A DNA stretch of 64,000 bases from Calycina herbarum (Eukaryota; Ascomycota; Leotiomycetes; Helotiales; Pezizellaceae), in contig LLEY01000041.1 of assembly GCA_001414485.1 (NCBI GenBank), forward strand, positions 62,001 to 126,000. Reading direction: 5' to 3'. Below the pieces are notes generated by a model. That model ran no database searches, was not told the origin of the DNA, and worked only from the letters and a program-made list of their open reading frames with translations. A program made the position numbers and the translations under genes. Shown here piece by piece: positions 46,067-57,762 of this stretch; position 1 is the first letter of the stretch; each line of letters begins with the position of its first letter.

Positions 46067-47449
46067 GTTGATAATTGTATATGATTTAGAATAGTTGATG
46101 TCTGATGTGAGAGCTCTGAAGCTCAAAAGTAATGCTAAATTTAACGTTTAAGGCTCTCATATCAGAGTGTGTAGTCGACTTCAGCCTAAAAGCATTGGAG
46201 CCTAACGAGCCTAGAACCATGGTCTGTGCGTAAAGGGAATTTTGCCGATTTTGCCAATTTTGACGAGTTTTAGCCCCTCCACCAACAAATATCCCCCCCT
46301 CCAGACGACTGGCATCACGAAAAGGCCTACGAGATAACTGCAAAACACAAGGAGGCTATGCGCTAATTACACTGGTTTGGGAAGGTCCTTATCTGGTCTT
46401 ACAGCTTCGGTACAAACATCCTTCCGGCTAACCTCTTAGAGTACGATACGCAAAATCCTTGGCTACGCATGTCACGGTTCGGTTATTCTTCATCATGACC
46501 GCGGGACAGGTGGCTGCCTAAGCGAGCATGCATGTCCCACGCTTTAAGCAAACAATAGAAGAAAAACTCTTCAAGCAAACACGACAACACACCATACCCC
46601 TCACCTTGGTACGATAAGGGTTGTGGGGGATGTGGGGGATTCGGAGGTGTTGGAGGGGTGGCATTTTTAGTATAAGAACCTCGGGTTTTCCCCTTAGATA
46701 GCTTTTCTCTCCTTAACTTTAGATTCTAAGTAATGGGATAGCAGTATACTTCACCGTTCCGTTACAACGCAGCCCCCGAACGAGCTCGGGCAAAGCGTAG
46801 CGGACCAGCTTTCCTTCTATCAGAAGTTGGCGAGGTTATCTTACATTGTGCGCAAAGCTGGGAGAACCACCAAATTGACTGGCCAATTTGACTAAACCAC
46901 TTTTTGCGTGAGTTTTCTCCTAGACAACACCAATAATCAAAACCGCCTCATCTGCTTGGGCTTTATTAGGAGGAAAGTATAATAATTAGTTGGTCCTTTC
47001 ATTATTAACTCTAGTAAACAACCATCTTCTTTACTCACCAACCGGAATATACCAAGACAAGCTAGGATCTCCTCTCTTCTTAACAGGACCTACATTTAGA
47101 CTTTCTGAAACTGTATCCCTGCACAAAAATCTCTACGCCAGTTTATACCTAAAGATTTTGGAGGATATAGAGCAAGAAGAATGGGAAAAGGTAGTTCGTT
47201 TATTGACAGGAACTACAGAGTGAGTTGAGGAAGAGAGGAGAGATATTGGATTAGAAAGAGGGGCTGGGAGGATAAATGTGTTTATTAAGATTGAGGGCGA
47301 TAGTGATTATCCCTAATGATAACTATAACTAGTTGACAAAATCCATTTTGCTTAACGCATTTGCTTGGATCTCCCACACTACCCGGCCAAGTTCAATGAG
47401 CTCACTCCCAAATTGTTCGAGTACAGTTTAAACATAATCTCCATCTAGT
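46067..47449. other. Intergenic upstream of the HET gene
   Basis: No gene is convincing. A plus-strand frame at 46990-47223 (LGSPLFLTGPTFRLSETVSL) has protein-like composition but no context. Confidence 0.4.
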
Positions 47450-48360
47450 CTAGCACTTCTCTCTCCTGTCCCATTCTCTCCTCCAAAGGTTACATAGTAC
47501 CATACACGTTTCCATTTTTCTACCGCCAAATCTGCTGCCTTGGAATTTGGCTGCACATTCCTTACAATGAGATAAAAGGATGACCTGGTTTTCTCGATAT
47601 CCGGGGTGCTTAATCTGTCGACGAGTGTTGTCGTAGTACGAGACTATTCCGTTGGAGAGGGGAGAGTCAGATATCTGTCGTTTAGAAACCCACGGTGCCT
47701 TGTCGTTATTGATGAAATCGTCAGTGTTGTCATGCTTCTCGGCTGTGTGATTGGAAATTGGTTGTAGGCTTTCCGGGTTTAATACATGGTTACTAGGCGG
47801 TCTGCTAGCTAGAATATGACAAGCGTTTCCGATATTAGGAATACTATCGCTATCTGGTGTGTTCGATTTATCTGTAGTACTGGTGAGTAAAAATTCTCTT
47901 CACTGTGCCTGTAAACCCTAGCTCACGTACCATGGCCGTTATAAGCAAAGATAATGTCATCTGAAACTTGATCATCACTTTTTACACCTAGTCCTTCATT
48001 TGCCGATATAAAGTCTGCTATTTTGTTAGACAGACGGCAACAGTAGTATTGTAGGATTGGACACATACCCTGAGCACCTTCAGCTTTGCCTTCACCAGCA
48101 GCTGTGCATTGCCAATTCTTTTCGCTTGTTGCTCCTCTAGGCACTGGCAGCATCTCAACTGGCATATTACTTGGTTCGATCGGCAAGTAATTTTTAGGAG
48201 TGTTAGGTTTCTTAGAGATAAACTTGGATGGCTTCCGGTTGCTAGCGTTTGGTGGTTTTGGAACATAAGGAATGAAGGTAACTATCTCGAGCGTAGGGTA
48301 GATAGAGTTAGAATGCTTTTGAAATCTGACAATTGGATGTAGAAAAAAAAGAGGGGAGAC
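47450..48360 (-). CDS. Unknown spliced protein (low-complexity, polar)
   Basis: A minus-strand frame reads TLEIVTFIPYVPKPPNASNR, EPSNMPVEMLPVPRGATSEK and NWQCTAAGEGKAEGAQ. A GTATGT...ATAG stretch of 51 nt (about 48069-48019) is a probable intron of length divisible by three; exon resumes DFISANEGLGVKSDDQVSDD. A second intron (about 47936-47875, GTACGTG...TACAG) joins in phase to SNTPDSDSIPNIGNACHILA and onwards to a stop at 47450. No ATG was found at the 5' end. No domain is recognised; short Cys motif HCKECAAKF near the end. Confidence 0.4.
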
Positions 48361-48689
48361 AAAGGCTTCTTATGTACTTGTCCTACTGCGCGCTTTAGAT
48401 GGGATTTATAGTTTGCATCTGCTATCCTTGTTCTTGCTCCAGCCTCTAAGTGACGAACCGCGCTACTACCCAGACACCCAACGAAATTTCAGCATAGCTG
48501 GGTTGTAGTATTAGCAAATCACAGCTTCATGTGTCAACAGGCAGGAGAGCTTTGGAACCGCTGATGGGTCAAGTAGACCTCTATCCTAAGAGCTCCACCT
48601 TGTATTTGCAAGCTTAGTGTCCAGCGTGTATTGTCTAAAGCCGAATCGGGCCGTCTGGAAGGGCTATACACCGTTATACTATGTAGTTG

Positions 48690-48880
48690 TTTTTCGGCGG
48701 ATCTGAGAGGACTTCCCAATGAAGCAATCATGCTTAAGGCGATTACCGTAAGAGAAACGTCTTGTAGTGAAAATCGACATACTTTATAGTTGGTCTTTAG
48801 CGGATCTGGAAAAACGTTCCGCATTAAGCAACCATTCTCAGAGCGATTACCGTAAGAGGCACCTTCTACAGTGAAAGCGC
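48690..48880. repeat. Tandem duplication, about 105 bp
   Basis: Two copies share GCGGATCTG, AAGCAA, GCGATTACCGTAAGAG and TAGTGAAA/CAGTGAAAG with about 80 percent identity by eye. Confidence 0.65.
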
Positions 48881-49094
48881 GAGGAATCCTCCAGCTGGCA
48901 AGGAAGCGTGTTGTTTTGAGATGTACAACCCTATGCTAGCTTAACCAGCCCTCCTCCAACCACTCCAGCCATCTCCTGTCCACACCCCGGCCAGGCACCA
49001 ACGAGTACCGCCCGTATTGTAATTCCTGCCAATTTCAAATTGGGGACCATTTGCCAAATATGGAAATCGACATTATTCCGGACCCTCTCTGAGC

Positions 49095-49235
49095 TTGGTT
49101 GCTCTGCCTTTTCTTTGTTTTGCCGCGTCATGAGCTGAGCTGGCGCTCCTAAAAAACCCACCCACGTGCTGACTCTCACAGGGCTTGCTTGCTCGGTGTC
49201 TTCCTTGTGTTGCCGCGTAATGAGCTGAGCTGGCT
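49095..49235. repeat. Direct duplication around GCCGCGT(C/A)ATGAGCTGAGC
   Basis: TTGTTTTGCCGCGTCATGAG and TTGTGTTGCCGCGTAATGAG occur about 90 bp apart, each followed by CTGAGCTGGC. Confidence 0.6.
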
Positions 49236-49934
49236 CTCTCCTGCCGCATGTAGTTGCTGCTCGAAAAGACCCTCCCGCCGCATGCTGATCCAGGGGTCGT
49301 GTCACACCTCTCCCTGGCGAGGAATCTTGTAAGAAGTCTGAAGGATGCTAGGTATGTAGAGAATTTTGAATTTCGACGAGATTTTGGAGACGGATAGCGA
49401 TGCTGAGCCTAGTAATAGCGTCTTGACTTAATCGTAGGCGAACCTGGAGAAGAGGGGAAGCTTCGTCCTGGCTATGGACGTATTATAGGATGCCGGTGTG
49501 ATTAAGCTAAACTAGATTGTTGTTGGTATGAAGTAGATTACTGGCAAGAACGCCAGCGACGGAGAACTGAGGGGCACTTACGGAGGGGCACTAGGGAATT
49601 GGAGGGCTGGCATAGCCTGGTGAGGGAAATTCGAGGATTAGGATACGTAGTACGACTGTCTCGTAGAATGACGGCAAGGCCGAGATGGACTCATGGTGAA
49701 GGTGGCATATAGCAGGCGCGTTGGAAAGTTGGGAAGGAGTAGAGTTGTTGAGATGGGAAGCAGCACTGGATTTATACATGAGGTGGGGACTCGATTAGAA
49801 CTAGCAGGGGTGAGCAGGGGCCCTGGTAGCCATTACAAAGCAGTAAGCGCGCTAGAGCAGCAGGGCCGCCAAGCGAGACAATTCCCTGTTCAGGCAATCC
49901 CGGTTTCCGGATGCAGAATCACCGATATATATAT
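49236..49934. other. Right end of the giant element, no supported gene
   Basis: GC-richer than most of the window. Open frames on both strands have no recognisable content. Ends in ATCACCGATATATAT at the junction. Confidence 0.45.
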
Positions 49935-49957
49935 TATTAAAGATATATAGTCCTTTC
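49935..49957 (+). mobile_element. 23-bp remnant of the interrupted gypsy copy, right flank of the giant element
   Basis: TATTAAAGATATATAGTCC followed by TTTC matches reference gypsy 12942-12963 (ATAAAAGACGTATAGTCC, then TTCC) apart from C/T, G/A and one A/T change. Its last five bases, CTTTC, are the left target duplication of gypsy element 2. Confidence 0.75.
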
Positions 49958-50750
49958 TGTAACGGCACGAAACAGATACTACTACAAAAGAGGCATATAG
50001 AAGTGCGTTCGATAGAATGACATATCCGAATACTAGGCTCTGATACGAAGGAAAAGACCAAATTAGTCTTTCCCGATAGAGAGGAGGCAGCTATTTACAA
50101 GAGGTTCGGACAATAGTAAGTCCGGAGCCATCTAGCTATTCTAAATCCTAAAACAACATCCGTATCGTATCCTATTCGGCACGTAGACTCGGCAATTCCA
50201 ATTCCGATCATTCCGATCAATTCCTGATAGTTCCATCACATCCCCCCTCCTTGAAAAAGACTCGTCCTCGAGGCTTCGTATTGTCGGTACAGTATCGGTA
50301 CAATATCGGTGGGCGGTGTCTATAGGCGGTAGTATTGTCGTTTATGGTTTAAATCGTAGTTTATTAGTCGTCTTTTGTATAACAATAGCGACAAACGAAA
50401 GGAGGAGATCTAATTGGCTATCGGGTGGGAGTCGGTAAGCTACAGTGGCATTTGCGGTTTATTCGCTATTGCCGTTTATAACAATAGTAACAAACAACAA
50501 TCATAACACGCTAGCTATTGTTGTCAGTTGTATATTAGCAGCTAACTCGCCCTCGATTCTGATTTCTTTTCCTCTTTCCTTTCTAATAAACAACAATAAA
50601 TCAAATCGTAAGAATACCCTCTGATCAGGTATATCTTCCTATACTGACGTCTTTAGACATATAAACACATAATACATATACAACTACAACGTAAGTCTTC
50701 ACCTTCAGAGTCGGGGCTGATTCGGAGTACTAATCAGTTCACATAGTACA

Positions 50751-51478
50751 ATGCCTCTTCCTTGCCCTGCTAGTGCCCTTCCGGATGCCTACCGCGTCTA
50801 CTACGTTCGGTGCCTTCGGGTAAAAGCTAGAGACGGGGAGCACGAGTGTGTCTTCGTAAAAGACATATCTAAGAAGTACGAGTATTACGTTAGGTAGAAC
50901 GCCGTTTATATCCCGGTAAGTAGTCCTGAGTCTAAACTAAGTCTAAACCTATGCTAACTATTGTAGTTGCCCTAGTTCGTAGAGAAGGAGTTTGTTATCT
51001 TATAGCTCTTAGAAAGCCCGGTTACGATTAAGAAGGCTGCTAAGGCTATTGATAAGATTATAGTCGTTACTGCTATAGAGGTATCTAAGACTATGACGGA
51101 GTTGTAGTACTCGCTCCTCGAGGAGACTTGGGCGCTTCGCGTCGAGGTTGCTGTAAGTATTCCTCCCTTGGTCGGTGCGGTTACGGAGGTGATTTTAGAC
51201 TAATATTCTAATAGGCTGGTAATGCTATATAGGTCTAGATTCGGGACCTCTTTAAAGCCTATCTAAAGAGCTTACGGGTCGCCGGTGGTCGTTAGAGTAA
51301 GAAGCGTAAGTATGCGGAGGTGGAGGGGGTTTCTGGAGATGAGCCGGTTCGGGTCCCTTTCAGTAGGGAGAATAGCGAGGAGGAGGATTATAAGGACGAG
51401 GATGATGAGGAGGCTAAGGCTGTTGCTACACAGCTGGCTGACGGGGCAGCTAGGGTAGAGGAGGAGGTTAAGCTTTAG
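50751..51478 (+). pseudogene. Spliced gene antisense to gag-pol inside gypsy element 2
   Basis: Three plus-strand exons fit one frame: 50751-50915 (55 codons, from ATG), 50967-51152 (62) and 51215-51478 (88 with stop). Introns are 51 nt (GTAAGT...GCTAACTATTGTAG) and 62 nt (GTAAGT...GACTAATATTCTAATAG), both phase 0 with proper branch sites. The protein of about 204 residues starts MPLPCPASALPDAYRVYYVR, has EHECVFVKDISKKYEYYVR, a helical middle (KKAAKAIDKIIVVTAIEVSK), a basic patch (SKKRKY) and a very acidic Glu/Asp tail. Six or so TAG codons stand where Trp or Gln fits. It lies next to the element's 3' LTR, opposite in strand to gag-pol. Function unknown; the basic patch and acidic tail would suit a chromatin or nucleic-acid role, which is speculation. 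Confidence 0.65.
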
Positions 51479-51559
51479 ATCCTGTTTAGTAGCGACTCGG
51501 TGTTATCTTCTTATTCTTCTACTTTGTTGATTTTGAGTTACTCGGGGGTGACTAGGATT

Positions 51560-54500
51560 AGTAGATACTGTTAAGAGTTGTTTAGTTGAATAATAAACTC
51601 TTTACTCGTCCTTATCTATTTCCTATATATGTATCTATTTAGAGAGGAGTCGGGGTAGTCCCGGTTACTCTAGGTATTTAACGTAGAAGTCCCTTAATTA
51701 ATATAGTAAACCTTGAAAATTGTTAGTAGAATACTAAGTAGGGTCTAAATCGTAGCCGACCTATTTTACTTAATACTATAGTTGTCTCCTAAAAAGTCTG
51801 CTAGTAAGAATCTCTTGAACTTCCTATTCTTATATACCTTGAATAATCTCTAGAGGTGGCTCTAGGGCTTCCTATCTAGTTAGAGGGGTATTCAGATCCT
51901 TAGATAGTACGTCTACAGCGAAAACGTTATAAATTAATAATCCTTCTAGGAGCTTTAACCTATAAGAGTGTCCTATACGTTCTAGTATCTTAAAAGGTCC
52001 TGTCTACTACTTAGCTAGCTTTTAGCTAGGTTGATTTATCTTAAGATTCCTTATTAATAAGTAGACTTTATTACTAACATCTTAGTCGATAGCTCTTTAG
52101 TATTAATTCGTACTATCTTATATTCTCTACTAGGCTTTGGTTATATTGTCTTTAGCTACGTTCTAGGCCGAGTATATATGTTAGGCTATTTTAGCTGCCT
52201 TATCGTAATTTAATCGTTCCTAGGGAATAGAAGTCTTTAAGGTATTCCAGTTCTACAAGGTTCTTGAATCGAGTCCGAACTTAAGCTAATAAGAGGTTAT
52301 ACTAATCGAAGAGTATAAGAGGGTTATTTATACTCGGTCTATTAAAGAGATTAACTCGCTCTAATTATCCTAGTAGTAGGTTATAAAAGGCCTTAGCCTC
52401 TAATCGATATATTAGTTTATAATCTCTGTCTAACTATCTATTTGTTTATAGTAAGCTATAGAGAGTTTAAGCTTAACACTAATAATACGATAGAATTCTG
52501 TCTAAAAAGCTAAGACGAATTAAGGTCCTCTATCAAACGTAATCGATTTAGAATAGTATCTAAAATAATAGATCTATTATATAAAAAGTTAAGCTAATCC
52601 TCTAGCGTCGGTCGTAGAATAGCAGAGAATAGATACCGAGTCCTTTCTAAGGCGGTCGATGAATACTAGTATAGTGTTATATCCGTATTTGTCTTTTAGA
52701 AAGGACTTAAAATCTATATATAAATACTATATTAGGTAATCAGGAACTAGTAGTAGGTGAAGAAACCCTTACTGTTTAATCTATTAAGAATAAGAGTATC
52801 TATATACTCGGCAGTTAGCCACGTATACTTTATAGTCCGAACCTATACTAATCTAGTAGTAGGCAGGAGCTAATAACTAGTATATCTTTCGAGCACTTAG
52901 GTAAGCACTAGATACTTAGTCGTAGACTTCTCGGATCAGATTCGTATAAAGTTCGGTGTTTCTTTAGATATAAAGCCGTTCTCTAAATAGGAGTAAATTA
53001 TCTAGTAAGATAGTATAACCGTTCTTAAACTAGCTACGCTCTTCTTAGAAGGATTGTATATTATCTGCCTTTAGCCTCTAAATCAGGTCCGACCTAGATT
53101 TTAGTATAATATCTAGCTAAATCGTACTAATAGATGTCGCTTATTTTTATAAAAAGGTCTAAGTAAGGTCGGTATTAATTTAAGAGTCTAACCTAACAGG
53201 TCTAAAAAGGGTACGCGAGCGGCTATCTAACTTAACTTAATCCTATATTTTAATGTCTTACTCGTGTCTAGTTAGGATATCTGCCTTTTAATTTACTATT
53301 CTAGATATGAATCAGATCTAGAAATTAAAGTCGGATAGGAATTCCATCTATCGTACTTACTTAGCCGTAAGTAGCTTAGTTGTTATAAAGTATTTTAAGG
53401 ATCTATAGTCTAAGTATATGTCGATATAGCTTTAATATAACATAAGTTTAGGCCTCTACTTCTTAAACGCTTCGATAATTACAAACAATTCCTTGTTATA
53501 GATTTCCTAATTTGCTTCGTAGCTGACTAGGACGTAGGAGTAAAAACTTATAGAATACCACCGATTACTATATTATTAGGAGAATATATCTACTATTACT
53601 CTATTAGAAGAGTCTATCTCCAGCTTCGTATTAAGTTCGAGGTCGAAGTAATATAAAGCTTAAACTAAGAGTAGCTAGGTCTATAATTCTTTAAAGGCTT
53701 TCTTATATTCAGGTGTCTACTGAAACAGCTCTAAAGAGCACGTTATAGTAGTTAGAGGTTTTACGATTTTGCTAAAGTTCTTAATAAATTATCTATAGAA
53801 ACTATAAAAGCCTAGGTAGGACTTTATACCTGTTATAGTACTAGGTTAGGCCTAGTTACGTAGAGGTTCCACTTTCTCAGCGTCTACTTCGAGTCCTTTC
53901 GTAGTTAATATATAACTAAGATATTTAACTTAGGTAATACTAAATTTACTTTTCTTAATATCTACTTAGAGTCCTACTTCTTAGAGCCGATTTAGGACTT
54001 TTCTAACTTATTCCTTATATTCTTTAATACTATCCGAATAAATTAATATATCGTCTAAGTAAGTAATATAGAAGTTATCTAGATATTCGATTAAGACGTC
54101 GTCTATATAACGTTAGTAGATAGCAGGTCTATTATAGAGTCTAAAAGGAAGGACCTTATATTTATATATTCTATACCTAGTCCTAAACGTGGTTATCTCT
54201 TCTAAGTTAGAGTCTATTCAGATATAGTAGAAGGCTTATTATATATCTAACTTAGTAAAGATCTTAGCTTTCCTTATTCTTAAAAGGAGTTCGTTGATAT
54301 AAGGAATTAGGTAGGGGTCGTTTTAGGTAAGAGTATTAAGCTTCCGATAATCGATACAGAACCGTAGCTTATCGCTATTAGGCTTTTTAACGAAGAGTAC
54401 TAGTAAGGTAAAAGGACTATTACTATTAATAATAAATCCTTTATTTAAATTATCGATAAGGTACTCTTTCGTCGCTTATAGCTCTATAGTTAACTGTTGA

Positions 54501-57200
54501 TATAGCAGTAAGTAGGAGGTAGAAAGTAGTTCGTTTAAGGTGATTTTATAATTATATTTATAGTAAAGAGGAAGTTTATCTAAGGCTGCCTTTAAGAATA
54601 TATCTTAGTATAAGGAATAATATTTAGAGAGTCGGGACTATATTAGATCTATAGTCTTAGCGTCGTCTATAGGCAGAGCTAACTTCTCTTCGATAATCCG
54701 ATCTAATTCGTAGATACTAGTTATAAAGAACTCGGTATCGAGTTATTTTATATTAAAATACAAAGTATTCGCACTTAACTCGCTAATAAATAAGTATATA
54801 GTCTAATCTGTCTAGGCTATACTTATAGGTTAGAGGGGATTCGGACCAGAGTCGGATACGGAATTATTAGGAGTTAGAGTCGTAGATAATAGTAATAACT
54901 TAGCTAAGAGTTCACTACTCTTCCGTCGTTTTTCGTCTTAATAGAGAGCGTAATCCCTTCGATTCGTATCCGACTATATATTTAAATAAGGCTTCTAGAT
55001 TTAACTAGAAGTTAAAGAAAGTAAGATCTCTTTTCCGAAGTAGGGAGTCGGTAGGGTTTCGGCTAGCTAAATAAGTTAATTCCTAGCAAGGTTAAGAAGA
55101 ATTTTAAAGTATTTTAACTATTTATTTCTAATAATTAAGTCTTATTATCTAAGATCTAGGACGATAAAGGGGTAGTTATAGATACGACGTCTATCTAGGT
55201 TTAGATATAGCTGTATAAACTATGTTACCTTATTCTTAATACTACTGTCGTATCTACGAACAGACACCGAGTAGGGTAGTTTTTAAATCTGTAATCCTAG
55301 CGATTAGACTAGTTATAGGGCTAAAGGTCGATTTAAGAATAGAAAACCGTTTGCTCCTATATCTATTAAAGCTTGTAACTTAATACTATATCTATATATA
55401 CTAAGGGTCGTATCTATAAGGAATTGGTTTCCTTCTATAAGGCTAGAAAGATTAAGGTTTAATAGGTTATATTTATATAGGCCTAGGAAGGAGTCTTTAC
55501 CTAGGCTGCCTCGTTTTCCCTCTAATCCGGGTCTGAATCGGGGTACTCTACAGGGACTTATATGTTATCTTCGTCTACTTCCTAGACTATCTCTTTAATA
55601 CTAGGTAGCTAAGAGTAATCGGGTTTATAATATCCGGGCTTACCGTAGTAGTAACACGTTACACTAGCTGGGACTCGATCCGTAGTCTTTTAGCGTTCGG
55701 GAGTTAAGGTAGGTTTATAAGTTTAGGAAGTGGTCTAAACGGTAGAGAAGGATCCTTATACAGGTAGGGAGGGTTTCGGTATTATACTAAATAAGGGTTG
55801 AAAGGTAGTCTTTTTAACCGAAGTGGTTATACCGACTAGCTTAGTTATATTAGCTGTATATAACTCAGCGTTTCAGCGTTTTTCCTTATCTAGAGCTAGA
55901 AGATCTACTACTATTTCGACGAAGTTATAGTTCTAACGTCTCTTAAGTATAGCGGCTAAGTTTCGTAGCTATAGTGTAATCTTCTCCTATATATAGAAGA
56001 ACTGTTCTAACTCTAGTATCTCTCTAAGTATAGCTATACTCGAAAAGCGACCTCTAAAGTTAGTAAACGTTTCTCTAGCATAATCCTTTCCACCTATCTA
56101 CAAGGCCTAGAAGGCGTTCCGTACATCCTCTATCTCGTATCTAGTTAAGAAATATAAATCTAAAAGTTTAATTATATCTTAATAATTATAGAAAGTAATA
56201 TAAATCGATTCGGACTTATATCTAGGCTTAAGGTAGTTCCTAGCAAGTCTAGTAGTTGTTCCCTATATAAGGGCCTTTCGAGTTAGGCTTATATTATAAT
56301 AATCGGCATTTACTAGTAGTCTGTCGTATACTAATATCTTCTATTGTCGGTATATAGGTGATATACTATTATCTAAGAGTTTAATCTTTTCTATAATCTT
56401 ACTTTTCATAGGTTAGATAAGATTCAGACTACCTTCGAGGTCGAGTAGAGTAGTCTGCCGTCGAAGGAAGGCATTAGAGGTAGGATCCCTTAAGTGAAAG
56501 AGGTCTAGTATAGGACTTAGAAGGGAAGGAGGGTCGTTCTCAGATTAGGATTGTTAAGGTTAAGAGTCTCTAATTTAATTCCTAAGTTCGCTTATAATTG
56601 ATTCCAACTATATAAACCAATCGTTATTATCTTAAAGTTTTTCTTCTAAGCCTTATACTACGCTCTATATCTCGTCTATATTAGAAAAGTCTCGGTTATC
56701 TTTAGAGTTTTAAGCAGTTTACTTTCCTTTCTAGAACCTTTTATTCTTAGGTATATAAGTACAGTTCGTAGACCTTTCAGAGAGGGGTCTACTAGTTTCC
56801 CTAGTAGGTTGCTCAACGCTCTTAAGCGGAGCTTTAGAGGGACCTAGGGTCTCTCCTTATTCTAGCATATTATATACCGTTTAAAGGGGTTAAGAGGTAG
56901 ATTCAGAAGCCTTCCAGGTAACTATATATCGTCGACTATCCGTATCTTATATAGTAATCCCTATATAGAGAGGGTTATTAGGAGTCTTAGAAGTACTCAG
57001 CGTAGTCTACTCCTATTAACGTAGGAACCGCCTACGATTTTACCAGCTAACTATTTAGATACTAAACCCCGGTGTTACTAGCCGTCTAGGTAGTCTCTAA
57101 TTACCTAGCTATTTAAGGTTATCGATATACTAATCCGAATCTAGGCTGAATCGAATTCGAAGCAGGTACGCTAGCGCGCTTAAGTGAGATATTATAATAG
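51560..57200 (-). pseudogene. gag-pol of gypsy element 2, RIP-inactivated
   Basis: On the minus strand: a CCHC knuckle near 55630-55665 (CYYYGKPGYYKP, a decayed CYYCGKPGH); reverse transcriptase with LFVKKPNSDKLRFCIDYRKL and LNT (about 54405-54335) and FTKLDI further on; RNase H and integrase regions extend leftwards to about 51560 but are strongly decayed. TAG/TAA stops stand at Trp and Gln positions throughout. Confidence 0.82.
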
Positions 57201-57517
57201 GCCGTCCTCGGCAGAGTCGAATTTAGTCTTTTAATATAATAGTACGAAACAGATACTACTATAAAAGAGGTATATAGAAGTGCGTTTAATAGAATAACAT
57301 ATCCGAATACTAGGCTCTAATACGAAGGAAAAGACTAAATTAGTCTTTCCCGATAGAGAGGAGGCAGCTATTTATAAGAGGTTCAGATAATAGTAAGTCT
57401 AGAGCTATCTAGCTATTCTAAATCCTAAAACAACATTCGTATCGTATCCTATTCAGCACGTAGACTCGGCAATTCCAATTCCGATTATTCCGATCAATTC
57501 CTAATAGTTCTATTATA

Positions 57518-57762
57518 CTTTCTTAGATTTATAAACTTCTACTATCTGTTTATTTAGAACTATATAAAGATTACTAAACTAATATTAGTACTAGTAAAAA
57601 AGGCTATTAAATTTATTTAGAATAAATAAGCTAAGAACGCTTTTTAGAGAATTAAAGTAAAGTTTATAAAAAAACCTATTCTATATAACTTTAATATAGA
57701 CAAACCTAGTATAATTAAAATAGACGTTTTAGATATAGTAGTAGATACGATTTACTTATAAC
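57518..57762 (+). mobile_element. Right half of the interrupted gypsy copy (RT to RNase H)
   Basis: Matches 12960-13205 of the reference gypsy element: CTTAGATTT(A/G)TAAACTT, AAGATTACTAAACTAAT, and the start of RNase H (AAACCTAGTATAATTAAAA). Starts directly after the gypsy-2 LTR and ends where a LINE tail begins. Confidence 0.85.

Larger units (their letters stand above)
3171..49934 (+). mobile_element. Starship-like giant transposon (about 46.8 kb)
   Basis: The whole interval interrupts one gypsy copy: the left flank ends at the site equivalent to 12944 of the reference copy and the right flank resumes at the next base, sharing a 5-bp TATTA repeat. The first gene inside the left end is a plus-strand DUF3435/FluG tyrosine-recombinase relic (3886-6330). 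This is the known architecture of Starships, in which a captain recombinase lies at the 5' end and points into the cargo. Cargo includes HNH-type, APH-like, PNP-NACHT-repeat, RING-IBR-RING, SRR1-like and HET-domain genes plus TPR relics. Nested insertions (gypsy 8826-16054, solo LTRs, MITE, pogo) contribute nearly 10 kb. The ends read TTAGTAGTGATATG at the left and AATCACCGATATATAT at the right, with no strong terminal inverted repeat. The insertion is seen directly; naming it a Starship is inference from captain type, position and cargo. With a damaged captain it should not move on its own. Confidence 0.75.
49958..57517 (-). mobile_element. Full-length Ty3/gypsy element 2, minus orientation, 283-bp LTRs, TSD CTTTC
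   Basis: LTRs at 49958-50240 and 57235-57517 are both 283 bp; on the minus strand they start TGTGATGGAAC and end GTTACA. CTTTC flanks both sides (49953-49957 and 57518-57522). A pyrimidine run just inside the left LTR (50241-50251) is the minus-strand polypurine tract. gag, pol and an antisense gene lie between. The right LTR and interior are heavily RIP-mutated, the left LTR hardly at all. Confidence 0.92.

Noticed and set aside
48931..49305. 124-codon minus-strand ORF with an internal duplication
   Set aside because: The open frame arises from a duplicated GC-rich DNA segment; no ATG context or domain supports a gene.
3171..49934. Inversion or ectopic recombination between two gypsy copies instead of an insertion
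   Set aside because: Both halves have the same orientation, adjoin at the same base and share a 5-bp repeat; recombination would not normally leave this. It remains the main alternative if TATTA is coincidental.
49693..49950. ORF across the right end of the giant element
   Set aside because: It reads through the junction into gypsy sequence and has no recognisable content.
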